23,388 bases of DNA from CAZSTA01 sp964609495 [NCBI: uncultured bacterium] (GTDB taxonomy: Bacteria > CAZSTA01). Shown here in pieces: positions 1 through 7,396 of this stretch. The number at the start of each line of letters is the position of its first letter. Positions within the stretch are counted from its first letter, which is position 1. The position numbers were made by a program, and so were the translations under genes. The DNA is taken from assembly GCA_964609495.1 (NCBI GenBank), contig CAZSTA010000036.1, forward strand, positions 1 to 23,388, read 5' to 3'. The notes beneath the pieces were generated by a model. It made no database searches, was not told where the DNA came from, and worked only from the letters and a program-made list of their open reading frames with translations.

Positions 1-205
1 AATTAGTCTTTAACTCCCTAGCTAAGAATATGATACCTTGATTATAAGTTCAAAGACCAAAAGGGAGGGGGAACTAGAGAGAGTAAGCTTATCTCAATGT
101 TCCCTCTCCCCTCGTGGGAGAGGGCTAGGGTAAGGGGGAATTAGTCTTTAACTCCCTAGCGAAAAACTGATAATATGATACTCCGATTATCTGCTCAAAG
201 ACCAA
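1..205. repeat. Imperfect direct repeat flanking a GC-rich hairpin
   Basis: A 22-base string (AATTAGTCTTTAACTCCCTA plus GC) occurs exactly at 1-22 and 139-160. Both copies continue with related sequence (an ATATGATAC block, then CAAAGACCAA at 51-60 and 196-205). The GC-rich hairpin at 102-124 lies between them. The unit looks like [hairpin + AGGGTAAGGGGGA + AT-rich tail], with the first tail cut by the window edge. No coding potential is seen in 1-283. Confidence 0.7.
102..138. repeat. GC-rich intergenic palindrome, copy A
   Basis: The arms CCCTCTCCC (102-110) and GGGAGAGGG (116-124) pair perfectly around a CTCGT loop. The tail CTAGGGTAAGGGGGA follows. The same loop, arm core and a similar tail recur at 2391-2436. 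Short C/G-rich palindromes of this look are known as dispersed intergenic repeats in many bacterial genomes; their function is not established. Confidence 0.7.
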
Positions 206-213
206 TAATAAAT

Positions 214-262
214 AGCCACAGATAATACTCAGTTATGAGCGGATTTAGTATCATCTGTGGCT
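214..262 (-). terminator. Inverted repeat downstream of hflC, possible terminator
   Basis: AGCCACAGAT (214-223) pairs with ATCTGTGGCT (253-262). After one A-C mismatch, ATAC pairs with GTAT, closing a 19-nt loop. On the minus strand the hairpin is followed by ATTTATTATT, which is only moderately U-rich. It lies 22 bp past the hflC stop, a suitable place to end the hflKC transcript. It could instead be another dispersed palindrome. Confidence 0.45.
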
Positions 263-283
263 CTCAATTCGATCTTCTCCTAA

Positions 284-1144
284 TTACTTGCCCCCTTCAG
301 TTATATACTTAAAGAACTCCGAATCCGCTGGCAGAACCAAAGTGGTATTCTCACTGATAGACTTTTGATAAGCCTCCAGAGTTCTCAGGAAGCTAAAGAA
401 TTCGGGATCTTTACCGAAAGCACTTGCGTAGGTCTCGATCGCCTTTGCATCCCCTTCTCCTCGAGTCTTCTCAGCTATCTGATAAGCATCAGCCAGGATG
501 ATCACCTTTTCCTTGTCGGTATCCGCTCTGATCTTTAAGGCTTCCTCTCTCCCCTCAGACCGGTACCTCTTAGCCTCCCGCTCCCTCTCGGTCTTCATCC
601 TGTTGAAGATCGCTTGTTTATTCTCCGCAGGCAGATCGGCTCTTTTCACGCGAACATCTATCACCTCGATCCCATAATCCGCGGCCTTCTCGTTCGAACT
701 TTTAGTTACGATGTCCATAATAGACACTCTCTTAGAGGATATTATCTCCGCTAGATCGTGCTTTCCTAGCTCCACGCGTAATTCGGAGTATATGATATCG
801 TCCAAGCGAGCTTGGGCATTGAACTCGTTCCTCACTGCCTCTAGGAACTTCTTAGAATCAATTATACGCCATCGGGCGTAGTTATCAACGGACATAGTTT
901 TCTTGTCCTTGGTGATGATTTCTGCTGGTTCAGCGTCATACTCCAACACCCTATCATCGAACATTTGCACCGATTGGATAAAGGGCAACTTAGTGTTTAA
1001 ACCAGGCTTCGTAACTACCTTGACGACTCTCCCAAACTGAGTGACTACTGCTTGCTCACGTTCATCAACCGTGAAAAGGAATAGACTCAAGATTATCACC
1101 AAAGCGATCAAGATCACTACTGAAAATGATATAGCTTTAATCAT
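284..1144 (-). CDS. hflC: HflC, membrane protease modulator (SPFH/band 7)
   Basis: The 286-aa protein has an N-terminal membrane anchor (about residues 5-25, then FTVDEREQAVV) and a band 7/SPFH domain facing the periplasm. A charged helical segment (about 190-235, KTEREREAKRYRSEGREEA) follows and leads to the conserved region around GEGDAKAIETYA. In the known family, HflC forms a large cage with HflK around the FtsH protease and moderates degradation of membrane proteins. It starts at ATG with AAAGGAGGGG upstream, inside the end of hflK. Only 3 nt separate it from the hflK stop, so the two are co-transcribed and probably translationally coupled. The length is close to the usual size. The hflK-hflC order and the paired family members make the identification firm. 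Confidence 0.95.
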   Translation of the reverse strand: MIKAISFSVVILIALVIILSLFLFTVDEREQAVVTQFGRVVKVVTKPGLNTKLPFIQSVQMFDDRVLEYDAEPAEIITKDKKTMSVDNYARWRIIDSKKFLEAVRNEFNAQARLDDIIYSELRVELGKHDLAEIISSKRVSIMDIVTKSSNEKAADYGIEVIDVRVKRADLPAENKQAIFNRMKTEREREAKRYRSEGREEALKIRADTDKEKVIILADAYQIAEKTRGEGDAKAIETYASAFGKDPEFFSFLRTLEAYQKSISENTTLVLPADSEFFKYITEGGK

Positions 1145-1147
1145 CGC

Positions 1148-2173
1148 CTATCTCCCCTCCTTTCCGCTCTCTGCACCTTCCGAGGTTAGATCTAGAAGTT
1201 GTAATAAACTACCCTTGGAGGCAGAGGAATCGATGATGAACTTTCGGACACCAGGTAGGATACTCTCCATCGTCTCCAAGTACAGACGCTTTTCGGTGAT
1301 ATCTTTAGCCTTCCCATATTCAGCTAAGATCTCATTGAATCTATCCGCATCTCCTTGAGCCCTCTTTATCTTCTCCTCCTTATAGGCTTCAGCCTCTTTG
1401 ATCGTCTTCTCAGCTTCACCTCTTGCCTCGGGGATGATATCGTTCTGATATCCCCTAGCCTCATTGATCAGACGGCTCCTGTCCTCCCTGGCGCTGGCAA
1501 CATCCTTAAAAGCAGGGACAACCTCAACTGGAGGCGTAACATCCTGGAGCTGAACTTGCACTATAGAGATTCCCGCATTATAGGTGTCCATGATCTCCTG
1601 AAGCAATTCCTTAGTTTCCCTCTGAATATCAGCCTTACCAGTTGTTAGAGCCTCATCGATAGCCTTGCTCCCGATCACTTGCCTTAGAGCTGCCTCCGAA
1701 GCATCCCCTAAGGCCCCAATCACATCACGAACGTTGAAGAGATAATTGGGTGCGTTTTTGATCTTGTACTGAACGATGATCTCAGCATCAACAATATTTT
1801 CATCCCCAGTGATCATCAGGGACTCCTCGGGGCGATCTATATACCTGGCTGGTGGCCCAGGATCGATAGTTCTAAAACCCAACTCGATCCTCTTGATCTC
1901 CTCCACCTTGGGAGCATTAACCACCCCGATAGGACGAGGCCAACGCCAATGGAGACCAGGTCCCACCTCGCTCGAAAATCTTCCGAAGATCCTGATAACC
2001 CCTCTTTCCGCAGGGGCAACGGTATAGAAGCCAGAGCCTAGCCACAGCGCGAGGATAATGATCAGAGCGACAACTATCAGTGAGCCCCCGACCTGAAGAA
2101 AACTCAGTGAAAATCTGCCTCCTCCATTATCACCACCATTGCCCTTCATTGGAGTTATATCTCTTAATGACAA
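1148..2173 (-). CDS. hflK: HflK, membrane protease modulator (SPFH/band 7)
   Basis: The 341-aa protein has a short Gly/Asn-rich N-terminus (about residues 10-20), one membrane segment (about 27-48), and the motif YTVAPAERGVIRIFGRF. The SPFH domain follows (VQLQDVTPPVEVVPAFKDV), then a coiled-coil-like charged helix (EARGEAEKTIKEAEAYKEEK). HflK partners HflC on the FtsH protease. The start chosen is TTG, because AAAGGAGG lies at good spacing before it; the next in-frame ATG is codon 9. The protein is shorter than E. coli HflK, mainly through a reduced glycine-rich N-terminal tail and a short C-terminal extension. It is the first gene of the two-gene minus-strand operon and has a sigma-70-like promoter about 120 bp upstream. 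Confidence 0.94.
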   Translation of the reverse strand: MSLRDITPMKGNGGDNGGGRFSLSFLQVGGSLIVVALIIILALWLGSGFYTVAPAERGVIRIFGRFSSEVGPGLHWRWPRPIGVVNAPKVEEIKRIELGFRTIDPGPPARYIDRPEESLMITGDENIVDAEIIVQYKIKNAPNYLFNVRDVIGALGDASEAALRQVIGSKAIDEALTTGKADIQRETKELLQEIMDTYNAGISIVQVQLQDVTPPVEVVPAFKDVASAREDRSRLINEARGYQNDIIPEARGEAEKTIKEAEAYKEEKIKRAQGDADRFNEILAEYGKAKDITEKRLYLETMESILPGVRKFIIDSSASKGSLLQLLDLTSEGAESGKEGR

Positions 2174-2295
2174 TTTTAACTACCTCCTTTCCTTTACAAT
2201 AGGAATATTTTATCTCCGAATTGCTGATCAGCGTTCCTCTCTAATATATGTTATTTAAAGTGAAAAGTGTCAAAAAGATCGAAGTGATTATAGCT

Positions 2296-2324
2296 ATCTT
2301 AACACAAATGGATACAATTGTCAA
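2296..2324 (-). promoter_or_regulatory. Sigma-70-type promoter for hflKC
   Basis: On the minus strand a perfect TTGACA (rc of 2319-2324) is followed after 17 bp by TAAGAT (rc of 2296-2301). The predicted start near 2288 leaves a leader of about 115 nt before hflK. The -10 matches 4 of 6 consensus bases, so strength is uncertain. Confidence 0.6.
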
Positions 2325-2390
2325 GAATATTATCGAGGGCGGTAAGCATGTAAAATCTGGGATCTAAGATCTAATTTACTTTGTATTACA

Positions 2391-2425
2391 CCCTCCCCCT
2401 CTCCCCTCGTGGGAGAGGGGGAGGG
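2391..2425. repeat. GC-rich intergenic palindrome, copy B
   Basis: This is a perfect 15-bp inverted repeat: CCCTCCCCCTCTCCC (2391-2405) and its reverse complement (2411-2425) around loop CTCGT. The tail TGAGGGGGAG and a 12-bp palindrome GAGTTATAACTC (2433-2444) follow. Loop and arm core are identical to 102-124. No T-tract follows, so it is not a typical terminator. Confidence 0.8.
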
Positions 2426-2508
2426 TGAGGGGGAGTTATAACTCGATCTGAAATCATCACGAAGTAAAGACTTTTTGATCCCCGATTCTATATGCTTCCA
2501 TCGAGGGC

Positions 2509-2533
2509 GTAAGCATGTTGTTCACATGCTTAC
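2509..2533. repeat. 10-bp hairpin with a partial upstream direct copy
   Basis: GTAAGCATGT (2509-2518) and ACATGCTTAC (2524-2533) form a perfect stem with a 5-nt loop. The left arm and the preceding ATCGAGGGCG also occur at about 2332-2351 as ATCGAGGGCG-G-TAAGCATGT. That is a 19- to 20-base near-direct repeat about 170 bp away. The function is unknown. Confidence 0.6.
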
Positions 2534-2799
2534 TTAAGAAAATAGATATAAAATTTGATATCTATCTGTCTTTGTCTATACCTCTTTATCCTGTAAAGTT
2601 CTCAATTTATGTGCATCCATAATCTCACAAAGGGTGGAATATTATCTGAAAATGTAGTATAATAACTATAGTTCCGGATTTTTTTTGGTAGGGTGTATGT
2701 GTAGCACAGATCCTATAAGATCTCGCATAAATGCTGGATTTTTCAAAAATCTGCGGAAGTATAGTATAATAAGATAAGTGGATTTCATTAAAAAGAGGG

Positions 2800-2828
2800 T
2801 TGACTATAGAGCATAAATTTTATATACT
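2800..2828 (+). promoter_or_regulatory. Sigma-70-type promoter upstream of the kinase gene
   Basis: TTGACT (2800-2805), a 17-bp spacer and TATACT (2823-2828) each match 5 of 6 consensus bases. Transcription would begin near 2835, giving a leader of roughly 290 nt before the kinase start codon. Confidence 0.65.
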
Positions 2829-2850
2829 TGTTTAAGAAAGTCAGATTTAA

Positions 2851-2953
2851 GGGAGGATATGCTTCTATTAAGAAATAATAAGAGAAGCTATCCCGAACCC
2901 TAGAAACTTATCATCCTCCCTACAATAACGTCCTAGCTGGACGAAAAGAAACT
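2851..2953 (+). promoter_or_regulatory. Foldable 5' leader segment of the kinase transcript
   Basis: GGGAGGAT (2851-2858) can pair with ATCCTCCC (2923-2930). Inside it, GCTTCT (2861-2866) pairs with AGAAGC (2883-2888). A separate CGTCC/GGACG hairpin (2939-2953) follows. It matches no riboswitch class I recognise. The fold is drawn by eye, with no covariation evidence. Confidence 0.3.
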
Positions 2954-3127
2954 CGTGATAGAGATAGGAGAGCTTCTCACTTACCACCGACAAGCGACTA
3001 ATTGCTAGGAGAGCTGATGAGCGACTAAAAGAGATTTGCTCTCAAGTTCCTCTAATCTGTGAGTATCTGAATATCACGGGGATCAAGGGAAAATTAGGTG
3101 GATTGATTTATATAAGGGGGAAGTCCG

Positions 3128-4942
3128 GTGGTTGGACAAAGAATAGGCCATTACGAAATATTGGAGTTAATCGGTAAAGGCGGGATGGGAGCAGTATATA
3201 AAGCTAGAGATAATATGCTGGATAGGATCGTAGCTATAAAGATGTTGCATGAATATAGCCTTGAGGATCAGGAGAATGTAGAGCGCCTTCACCGAGAGGC
3301 TCGAGCGGCGGCTAGGTTAAATCACCTTAATATAGTGACCATATACGAGATTGGGGAAGATGACGAACGATACTATATCGTTATGGAGTATGTAGATGGT
3401 ATAGATCTCAAGGAGATGATAAAGAAGAGCAATATTTTACCAATTGAGCAGGCCTTGAATATCAGTATTCAGGTCTGTCAGGCTCTTGACAATGCTCATA
3501 GAAAGGGAGTAGTCCACCGTGATATCAAGTCCACTAATATTCTGGTAAATAAGGAAGGGATAGTCAAAGTGACAGATTTTGGACTGGCTCGAATAGTGGA
3601 TGCTCCTACTATCACTAGAGCTGGGTTTATTATGGGAACTATAGGCTATATGTCTCCTGAGCAGGTATTAGGAAAATCAGTTGATGCTAGAAGTGATATA
3701 TACTCTGCAGGAATAATTATTTATGAATCGCTCTCCGGGAATCTTCCTTTTGCTAGAAGTAATATAGCGGCTGCTATCTATGCGCGTTTGAATGAAGTTC
3801 CTAAAAACCTCAGAGAAATTAATCCTTATGTTCCTCCTGCTCTAGAGAAAATTATATTTAAAGCAATAGAGAGGGATGTCAACAACAGATATCAGCGGAT
3901 AGATGATATGCTCAGAGATCTCAAATACGTCAGAAATAGCCTAAGAGGTGAAGCTAAATATCTCTTGGGAGAAGAGGGTTATCCACCTTATCCTCCTCCA
4001 GAAGGGATATTCGAGGAGGATAAATTATCACAGGATAGGGCGAGCACTGATAAATTTTCTATATCAGCTATTGAGGAAGCAGAGGATGAGAGTATTGTTA
4101 CCTCTCTGCTTAAAGCTTTGAAGGATGAAGATAGCTTTAAGCGGAGCAACGCGGCTGAGCTTTTGGGAGATGAAGGTGATAAGCGAGCGATCGACCCTCT
4201 TATCGAGGCTTTAAAAGATGAGGATAGTTTGGTGAGATGGTTTGCCGCTAAATCCTTGGGGAAACTCAAAGCGAAGAAGGCCGCTAAAGCTTTGTTAAAA
4301 GTGGTATTGGAGGATGAGGACGACTTTGTATCTAAATGCGCAGCCGAGGCCCTGGAGAAGATCGGTAACAAAGATATTATCCCTCCCTTAAAGAAGTCTC
4401 TGGAAAATGATGATAGTTCAAAGCGCCAGATTTCGGCTTATATTTTGGGCAGGATCGGAGATGAGGAAGTGGTAGATCTTCTGATAAATTCTGCTAGGCA
4501 CGATGAGGATAGGGAGGTGCGAGGAGCAGCAGTTGATGGTTTGGGGAATATAAGGAGTGATAAGAGCTTAGAACCACTAGTTCAGATTACGATGAGTGAT
4601 AAAGACGAAGCGGTCAGGGAGAGAGCCGCGCTTGCTATCGCTTCTATCGGGAATAAAGCTATAGATATCTTAGTTAAGATGCTTAAAGACTATCGAGCTG
4701 AGATAAGAGCGGAAGCAATAAGAACCTTAGAGAGATTGGGAACAGCAGAAACGGTAAAACCCCTGATAGATGTGCTGAACGATAGAAATAGTTTTGTCAA
4801 ACGAAGAGCGATCATCGCTTTGGGAAGTGTTGGCGATCCGAGAGCACTAACTCCTCTTCGGGAGCTATTAAGAGATCTTGATATGCAAACTTTGGCGGGC
4901 AGGGCTATTGAAAGAATAAGGAGCCGCTTCGATCGCCAATGA
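3128..4942 (+). CDS. Ser/Thr protein kinase with C-terminal HEAT repeats
   Basis: The 604-aa protein is soluble, with no membrane segment. Residues about 8-270 are a Hanks-type (PknB-like) kinase: glycine loop GKGGMG (16-21), VAIK with Lys38, catalytic HRDIKSTN (130-137, Asp132), DFG (150-152) and SPEQ (176-179, in the APE position). All core catalytic residues are present, so it should be active. A Pro/Tyr-rich and acidic linker (about 280-320) leads to roughly eight HEAT/PBS-lyase-type repeats (about 320-600; for example DEDSLVRWFAAKSLGKL and DREVRGAAVDGLGNI). These normally form a protein-binding solenoid. The start is GTG with GGGGG upstream; an in-frame stop at 3113-3115 rules out a much longer N-terminus. 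It has no phosphatase or FHA neighbour. Its substrate is unknown; I infer that the HEAT part recruits substrate or controls the kinase. Confidence 0.92.
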   Translation: MVGQRIGHYEILELIGKGGMGAVYKARDNMLDRIVAIKMLHEYSLEDQENVERLHREARAAARLNHLNIVTIYEIGEDDERYYIVMEYVDGIDLKEMIKKSNILPIEQALNISIQVCQALDNAHRKGVVHRDIKSTNILVNKEGIVKVTDFGLARIVDAPTITRAGFIMGTIGYMSPEQVLGKSVDARSDIYSAGIIIYESLSGNLPFARSNIAAAIYARLNEVPKNLREINPYVPPALEKIIFKAIERDVNNRYQRIDDMLRDLKYVRNSLRGEAKYLLGEEGYPPYPPPEGIFEEDKLSQDRASTDKFSISAIEEAEDESIVTSLLKALKDEDSFKRSNAAELLGDEGDKRAIDPLIEALKDEDSLVRWFAAKSLGKLKAKKAAKALLKVVLEDEDDFVSKCAAEALEKIGNKDIIPPLKKSLENDDSSKRQISAYILGRIGDEEVVDLLINSARHDEDREVRGAAVDGLGNIRSDKSLEPLVQITMSDKDEAVRERAALAIASIGNKAIDILVKMLKDYRAEIRAEAIRTLERLGTAETVKPLIDVLNDRNSFVKRRAIIALGSVGDPRALTPLRELLRDLDMQTLAGRAIERIRSRFDRQ

Positions 4943-5202
4943 TACGAGCTTCTAAAGGGATCGATAAGCGAGAGGAAATCAGATTGATCTCCTCTTCGAT
5001 TATATCACGTTATAAAATCATGTCAAGAAAATCCCGAGGCTTGCCTCGGGGAGCGTCACACTACTATAAGAGTGTCAAGGATAAATCCCTAATTCAATAT
5101 AAGACAACTTGGTATATCCTCGTTGCCTTTGCTGTTGTCAACCAGCGAAATGTTGAGGGTCTCAAGGTCCGCCGACAAGCTGGTGATTTCAGTCGTCAGT
5201 AG
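4939..5202 (+). CDS. Doubtful small ORF overlapping the kinase stop
   Basis: The 87-aa ORF begins at an ATG sharing ATGA with the kinase stop and ends 24 bp before the terminator. It is rich in Lys, Arg and Ser and matches no family I recognise. Its only Shine-Dalgarno-like string, AAGGAG at 4918-4923, lies about 15 nt upstream, which is too far. A GC-rich hairpin (5033-5050) interrupts it, and the region from about 5000 reads more like noncoding 3' UTR. The overlap and the terminator position are the only arguments in favour. Confidence 0.2.
   Translation: MIRASKGIDKREEIRLISSSIISRYKIMSRKSRGLPRGASHYYKSVKDKSLIQYKTTWYILVAFAVVNQRNVEGLKVRRQAGDFSRQ
5033..5050. repeat. Short GC-rich hairpin in the kinase 3' region
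   Basis: CCCGAGGC followed by TTGCCTCGGG forms a perfect 7-bp stem (CCCGAGG/CCTCGGG) closed by CTTG. No T-tract follows, so it is unlikely to be an intrinsic terminator. It may be an mRNA 3' structure or a dispersed repeat. Confidence 0.5.
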
Positions 5203-5225
5203 TTGACATAAGTTTATGGAAGCAG

Positions 5226-5267
5226 AGGGGATGAAGTGTAATAACTTTATCCCCTTATATTTTTTAT
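5226..5267 (+). terminator. Rho-independent terminator after the kinase gene
   Basis: AGGGGAT (5226-5232) pairs with ATCCCCT (5249-5255). An inner AAGT/ACTT stem extends it, and TATATTTTTTATT follows. It lies about 285 bp past the kinase stop and directly before the next promoter. Confidence 0.8.
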
Positions 5268-5307
5268 TATCATAAGATAAAGCTAACTATATTAGTCAAT
5301 AAATTTA

Positions 5308-5336
5308 TTGACAATGGTGATAATATGTGTTATAAT
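5308..5336 (+). promoter_or_regulatory. Consensus sigma-70 promoter for the HMA gene
   Basis: TTGACA (5308-5313), a 17-bp spacer and TATAAT (5331-5336) match the consensus perfectly. The expected start near 5343 gives a leader of about 40 nt with AAGGAGGAG before the ATG at 5383. No obvious operator palindrome overlaps it, so expression may be constitutive and strong. Confidence 0.9.
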
Positions 5337-5382
5337 CCGTTCGAGATTCTTATATAAGTTCAAATTCAAGGAGGAGAAGATA

Positions 5383-5598
5383 ATGGACTTAAAAGAGATC
5401 ACTCTTAAAGTGGAAGGTATGACTTGTGATCATTGCGTTAGAAGAGTAACTAAAGGTCTTACTCAGATAGATGGGATATCTGAGGTCGAGGTAAGTTTGG
5501 AGGATAAACAGGCGAAGTTCAAATATGATCCTTCTCTCGTTGCTATGAACGACGTTATAGCTAAGATCAACGATTTGGGATACGAAGCTAGCTTATAG
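5383..5598 (+). CDS. HMA-domain metal-binding protein (CopZ/MerP-like)
   Basis: The 71-aa single-domain protein is a heavy-metal-associated fold. The metal loop GMTCDHC has Cys15 and Cys18, and the pattern of TLKVEGM, GISEVEVSLEDKQAKFKYD and DLGYEA is typical. Known relatives bind Cu(I), Hg(II) or similar soft metals between the two cysteines and pass them to P-type ATPases or other acceptors. There is no signal peptide, so it is cytosolic and closer to CopZ than to periplasmic MerP. I chose ATG 5383 because AAGGAGGAG precedes it at good spacing and the domain starts there; earlier in-frame codons fall in the promoter. No copper ATPase or regulator is in the window. The next gene, 78 bp downstream, is a thiol-redox membrane protein. 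Metal identity cannot be read from sequence. Confidence 0.9.
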   Translation: MDLKEITLKVEGMTCDHCVRRVTKGLTQIDGISEVEVSLEDKQAKFKYDPSLVAMNDVIAKINDLGYEASL

Positions 5599-5676
5599 AT
5601 CAATCTATCTTAGACTATCAGATTCCTGAGTAGTTATAGACTATGAAGTATTGTCAACAGAAGGAGAACAATCGTA

Positions 5677-7176
5677 ATGCGCAAAATTGGGTTTATAGTT
5701 CTTCTGGTACTCCTATCTCAAGGAGTGATATACACTACTGAAGGGGCAGAGCAAGATTCGATCTGTATCTATGTATTTTACTCCGAGGATTGTGAGCATT
5801 GTCAAATAATCAATAAGGAGTTCCTACCTCCTATCTTAGAGAAATATGGCTCTAAATTGAAGGTGGAATATTTCGAGGTAAGCGATGTCAAAAACTATGA
5901 CCTTATGCTTAAGTTCGAGAAGAAACATGGCATAACTGGGGAGGAATTTCCAGAGATAATTATCGGCGATTACCTTCTTGATGGCGAGGGAAAGATCAGA
6001 GCCAAGCTGGAGAAGATCATAGAGGAGTATCTAGCTAAAGGGGTGGATTGTCCTTCTCTAGCGGAGGAAGAGATGGGCGAAGCTAAGGAAGAGAACTTGA
6101 TATATATGGCTTTCTTCACCATGCCTGGTTGTTCACAATGCGATCGAACTGAGGTTATGATCTCCCATTTGGAGAGGAAATATTCCGCTCTAAAGGTCGC
6201 CAAATTCGTCTCAACGGATAAGGAACATAGGAAGCTATTTGAGGCGATGTGCAGATTATATGATATTCCTGAGGAGGCGGGGGTGCCTGCGATCTTCATA
6301 GGAGAAGATCACCTGCTTGGGGGAGAGGTGAGGGATGAGATGCTCGATTCCCTAATTCAAAAGTATTTGCCAACAGGAGCACCACCTCGTTGGGAGGAAG
6401 CTGAGAGGTTAGAAGAACAAGCTCAGGAAAATATATTGGAGAGATTTAAATCCTTTGGACCTTTAACGATAGTTGTAGCAGGATTGATCGATGGAGTGAA
6501 TCCATGCGCTTTTGCCACGATAATCTTCTTCATCACCTACTTGACTTTTCTAGGACGAAAGGGAAAAGAGATATTATTGGTGGGTGTCTCCTTCACCATA
6601 GCAGTATTCATAACTTATCTTCTGATAGGATTAGGGGTTTTGAAATTTTTTCAATCGCTTCCCTTCTTCCCTCTAATAAGAAATATAATTTATGGGATCA
6701 TAGCTGTTATAGCGTTGGGATTAGGTATATTTAGCTTATATGACTATTACAAATTCAAGAAGCATAGAATCGAGGAGATGACTCTCCAACTCCCTCGATT
6801 TATAAAGAAGAGGATTCACAAGACTGTAAATAGCACGATGAAGGAAGAAGCCAGGATGAGGAATCACATAGTCGCCGCTTTCGTAGCAGGTTTTTTCATC
6901 TCAATATTGGAATCTGTATGCACTGGTCAAATATATCTTCCCACCATCCTCTTCGTGTTAGGAGTTCCAAAGTTAAAGACTTATGCCTTTCTATATTTAA
7001 TCCTATATAATCTGATGTTCATTCTCCCCCTAGTGATAATCTTCGTCCTCGCTTTTTGGGGGACTAGCTCTCAGCAATTCTCTGAAGTATTAAGGCGCCA
7101 TATAGGTAAAGTTAAACTGGCAACAGCAACTCTATTCTTCGCTTTGGCGGCTTTTCTAATATCAACTATAGGGTAA
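5677..7176 (+). CDS. Double thioredoxin / CcdA-type thiol transporter fusion
   Basis: The 499-aa protein has a signal peptide or first membrane helix (about 4-20). Two thioredoxin/glutaredoxin-like domains follow: the first with CEHC (39-42), the second with CSQC (152-155) and a cis-Pro loop GVPAIFIG. The C-terminal half (about 262-498) is a CcdA/DsbD-like membrane domain of about six helices. It carries paired cysteines in GVNPCAFAT (Cys277) and ESVCTGQIYLPT (Cys415), the positions used for electron transfer across the membrane. Known relatives move reducing equivalents from cytosolic thioredoxin to envelope thiols. I infer that the membrane cysteines reduce the two fused thioredoxin domains. 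The start is ATG with AAGGAGA. It probably shares the transcript of the HMA gene. Having two thioredoxin modules before the CcdA part is unusual; DsbD has one at each end. Confidence 0.88.
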   Translation: MRKIGFIVLLVLLSQGVIYTTEGAEQDSICIYVFYSEDCEHCQIINKEFLPPILEKYGSKLKVEYFEVSDVKNYDLMLKFEKKHGITGEEFPEIIIGDYLLDGEGKIRAKLEKIIEEYLAKGVDCPSLAEEEMGEAKEENLIYMAFFTMPGCSQCDRTEVMISHLERKYSALKVAKFVSTDKEHRKLFEAMCRLYDIPEEAGVPAIFIGEDHLLGGEVRDEMLDSLIQKYLPTGAPPRWEEAERLEEQAQENILERFKSFGPLTIVVAGLIDGVNPCAFATIIFFITYLTFLGRKGKEILLVGVSFTIAVFITYLLIGLGVLKFFQSLPFFPLIRNIIYGIIAVIALGLGIFSLYDYYKFKKHRIEEMTLQLPRFIKKRIHKTVNSTMKEEARMRNHIVAAFVAGFFISILESVCTGQIYLPTILFVLGVPKLKTYAFLYLILYNLMFILPLVIIFVLAFWGTSSQQFSEVLRRHIGKVKLATATLFFALAAFLISTIG

Positions 7177-7396
7177 TGAAGAGGTGAGAAGAGAGGAGCA
7201 AGTAAGAAGTAATGGCTAATTTTTTACCAGTTGTAATATTTGTTAGCATTGAACTCATTCCCAATCTATAGATCACGATCTCCGCCGATACTTGCATTCG
7301 ATAGATGGCTAAAAATCATCCACTACTTATTCGAGTCGATCGAGATTACTTTAAGACCAAAAACTAAATCTAATTTCAAGAAAAGTCGGTCAAATA

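Larger units (their letters stand above)
2174..3127. other. Long intergenic region between hflK and the kinase gene
   Basis: These 954 bp hold no convincing gene. They contain the hflKC promoter, a GC-rich palindrome (2391-2425), a 10-bp hairpin (2509-2533), two TAGTATAATA boxes (-10-like, 2658-2663 and 2765-2770) without good -35 elements, and a good promoter (2800-2828). From about 2968 one frame stays open into the kinase start region, but it has no start codon or recognisable family. A 14-codon ATG ORF at 2859-2903 has its Shine-Dalgarno too close to be convincing. Confidence 0.6.

Noticed and set aside
2391-2425. A bidirectional intrinsic terminator
   Set aside because: The stem is perfect but neither side has a T-tract, and a matching copy exists at 102-124, so a dispersed repeat is the better reading.
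2859-2903. A 14-codon leader peptide in the kinase leader
   Set aside because: GGGAGG ends only 2 nt before the ATG, too close for normal initiation, and the peptide has no regulatory-codon run.
2968-3127. A decayed protein gene just upstream of the kinase
   Set aside because: One frame is open for about 50 codons, but it has no start codon, an upstream stop at 2965-2967 and no recognisable family.
3988-4371. A 127-codon minus-strand frame inside the kinase gene
   Set aside because: It is Ser/Ala/Leu-rich and mirrors the HEAT-repeat coding sequence; there is no Shine-Dalgarno or family signature.
5308-5382. A longer N-terminus (25 extra residues) for the HMA protein
   Set aside because: That extension begins exactly at the -35 box of a perfect promoter and would run through the -10; ATG 5383 has the Shine-Dalgarno.
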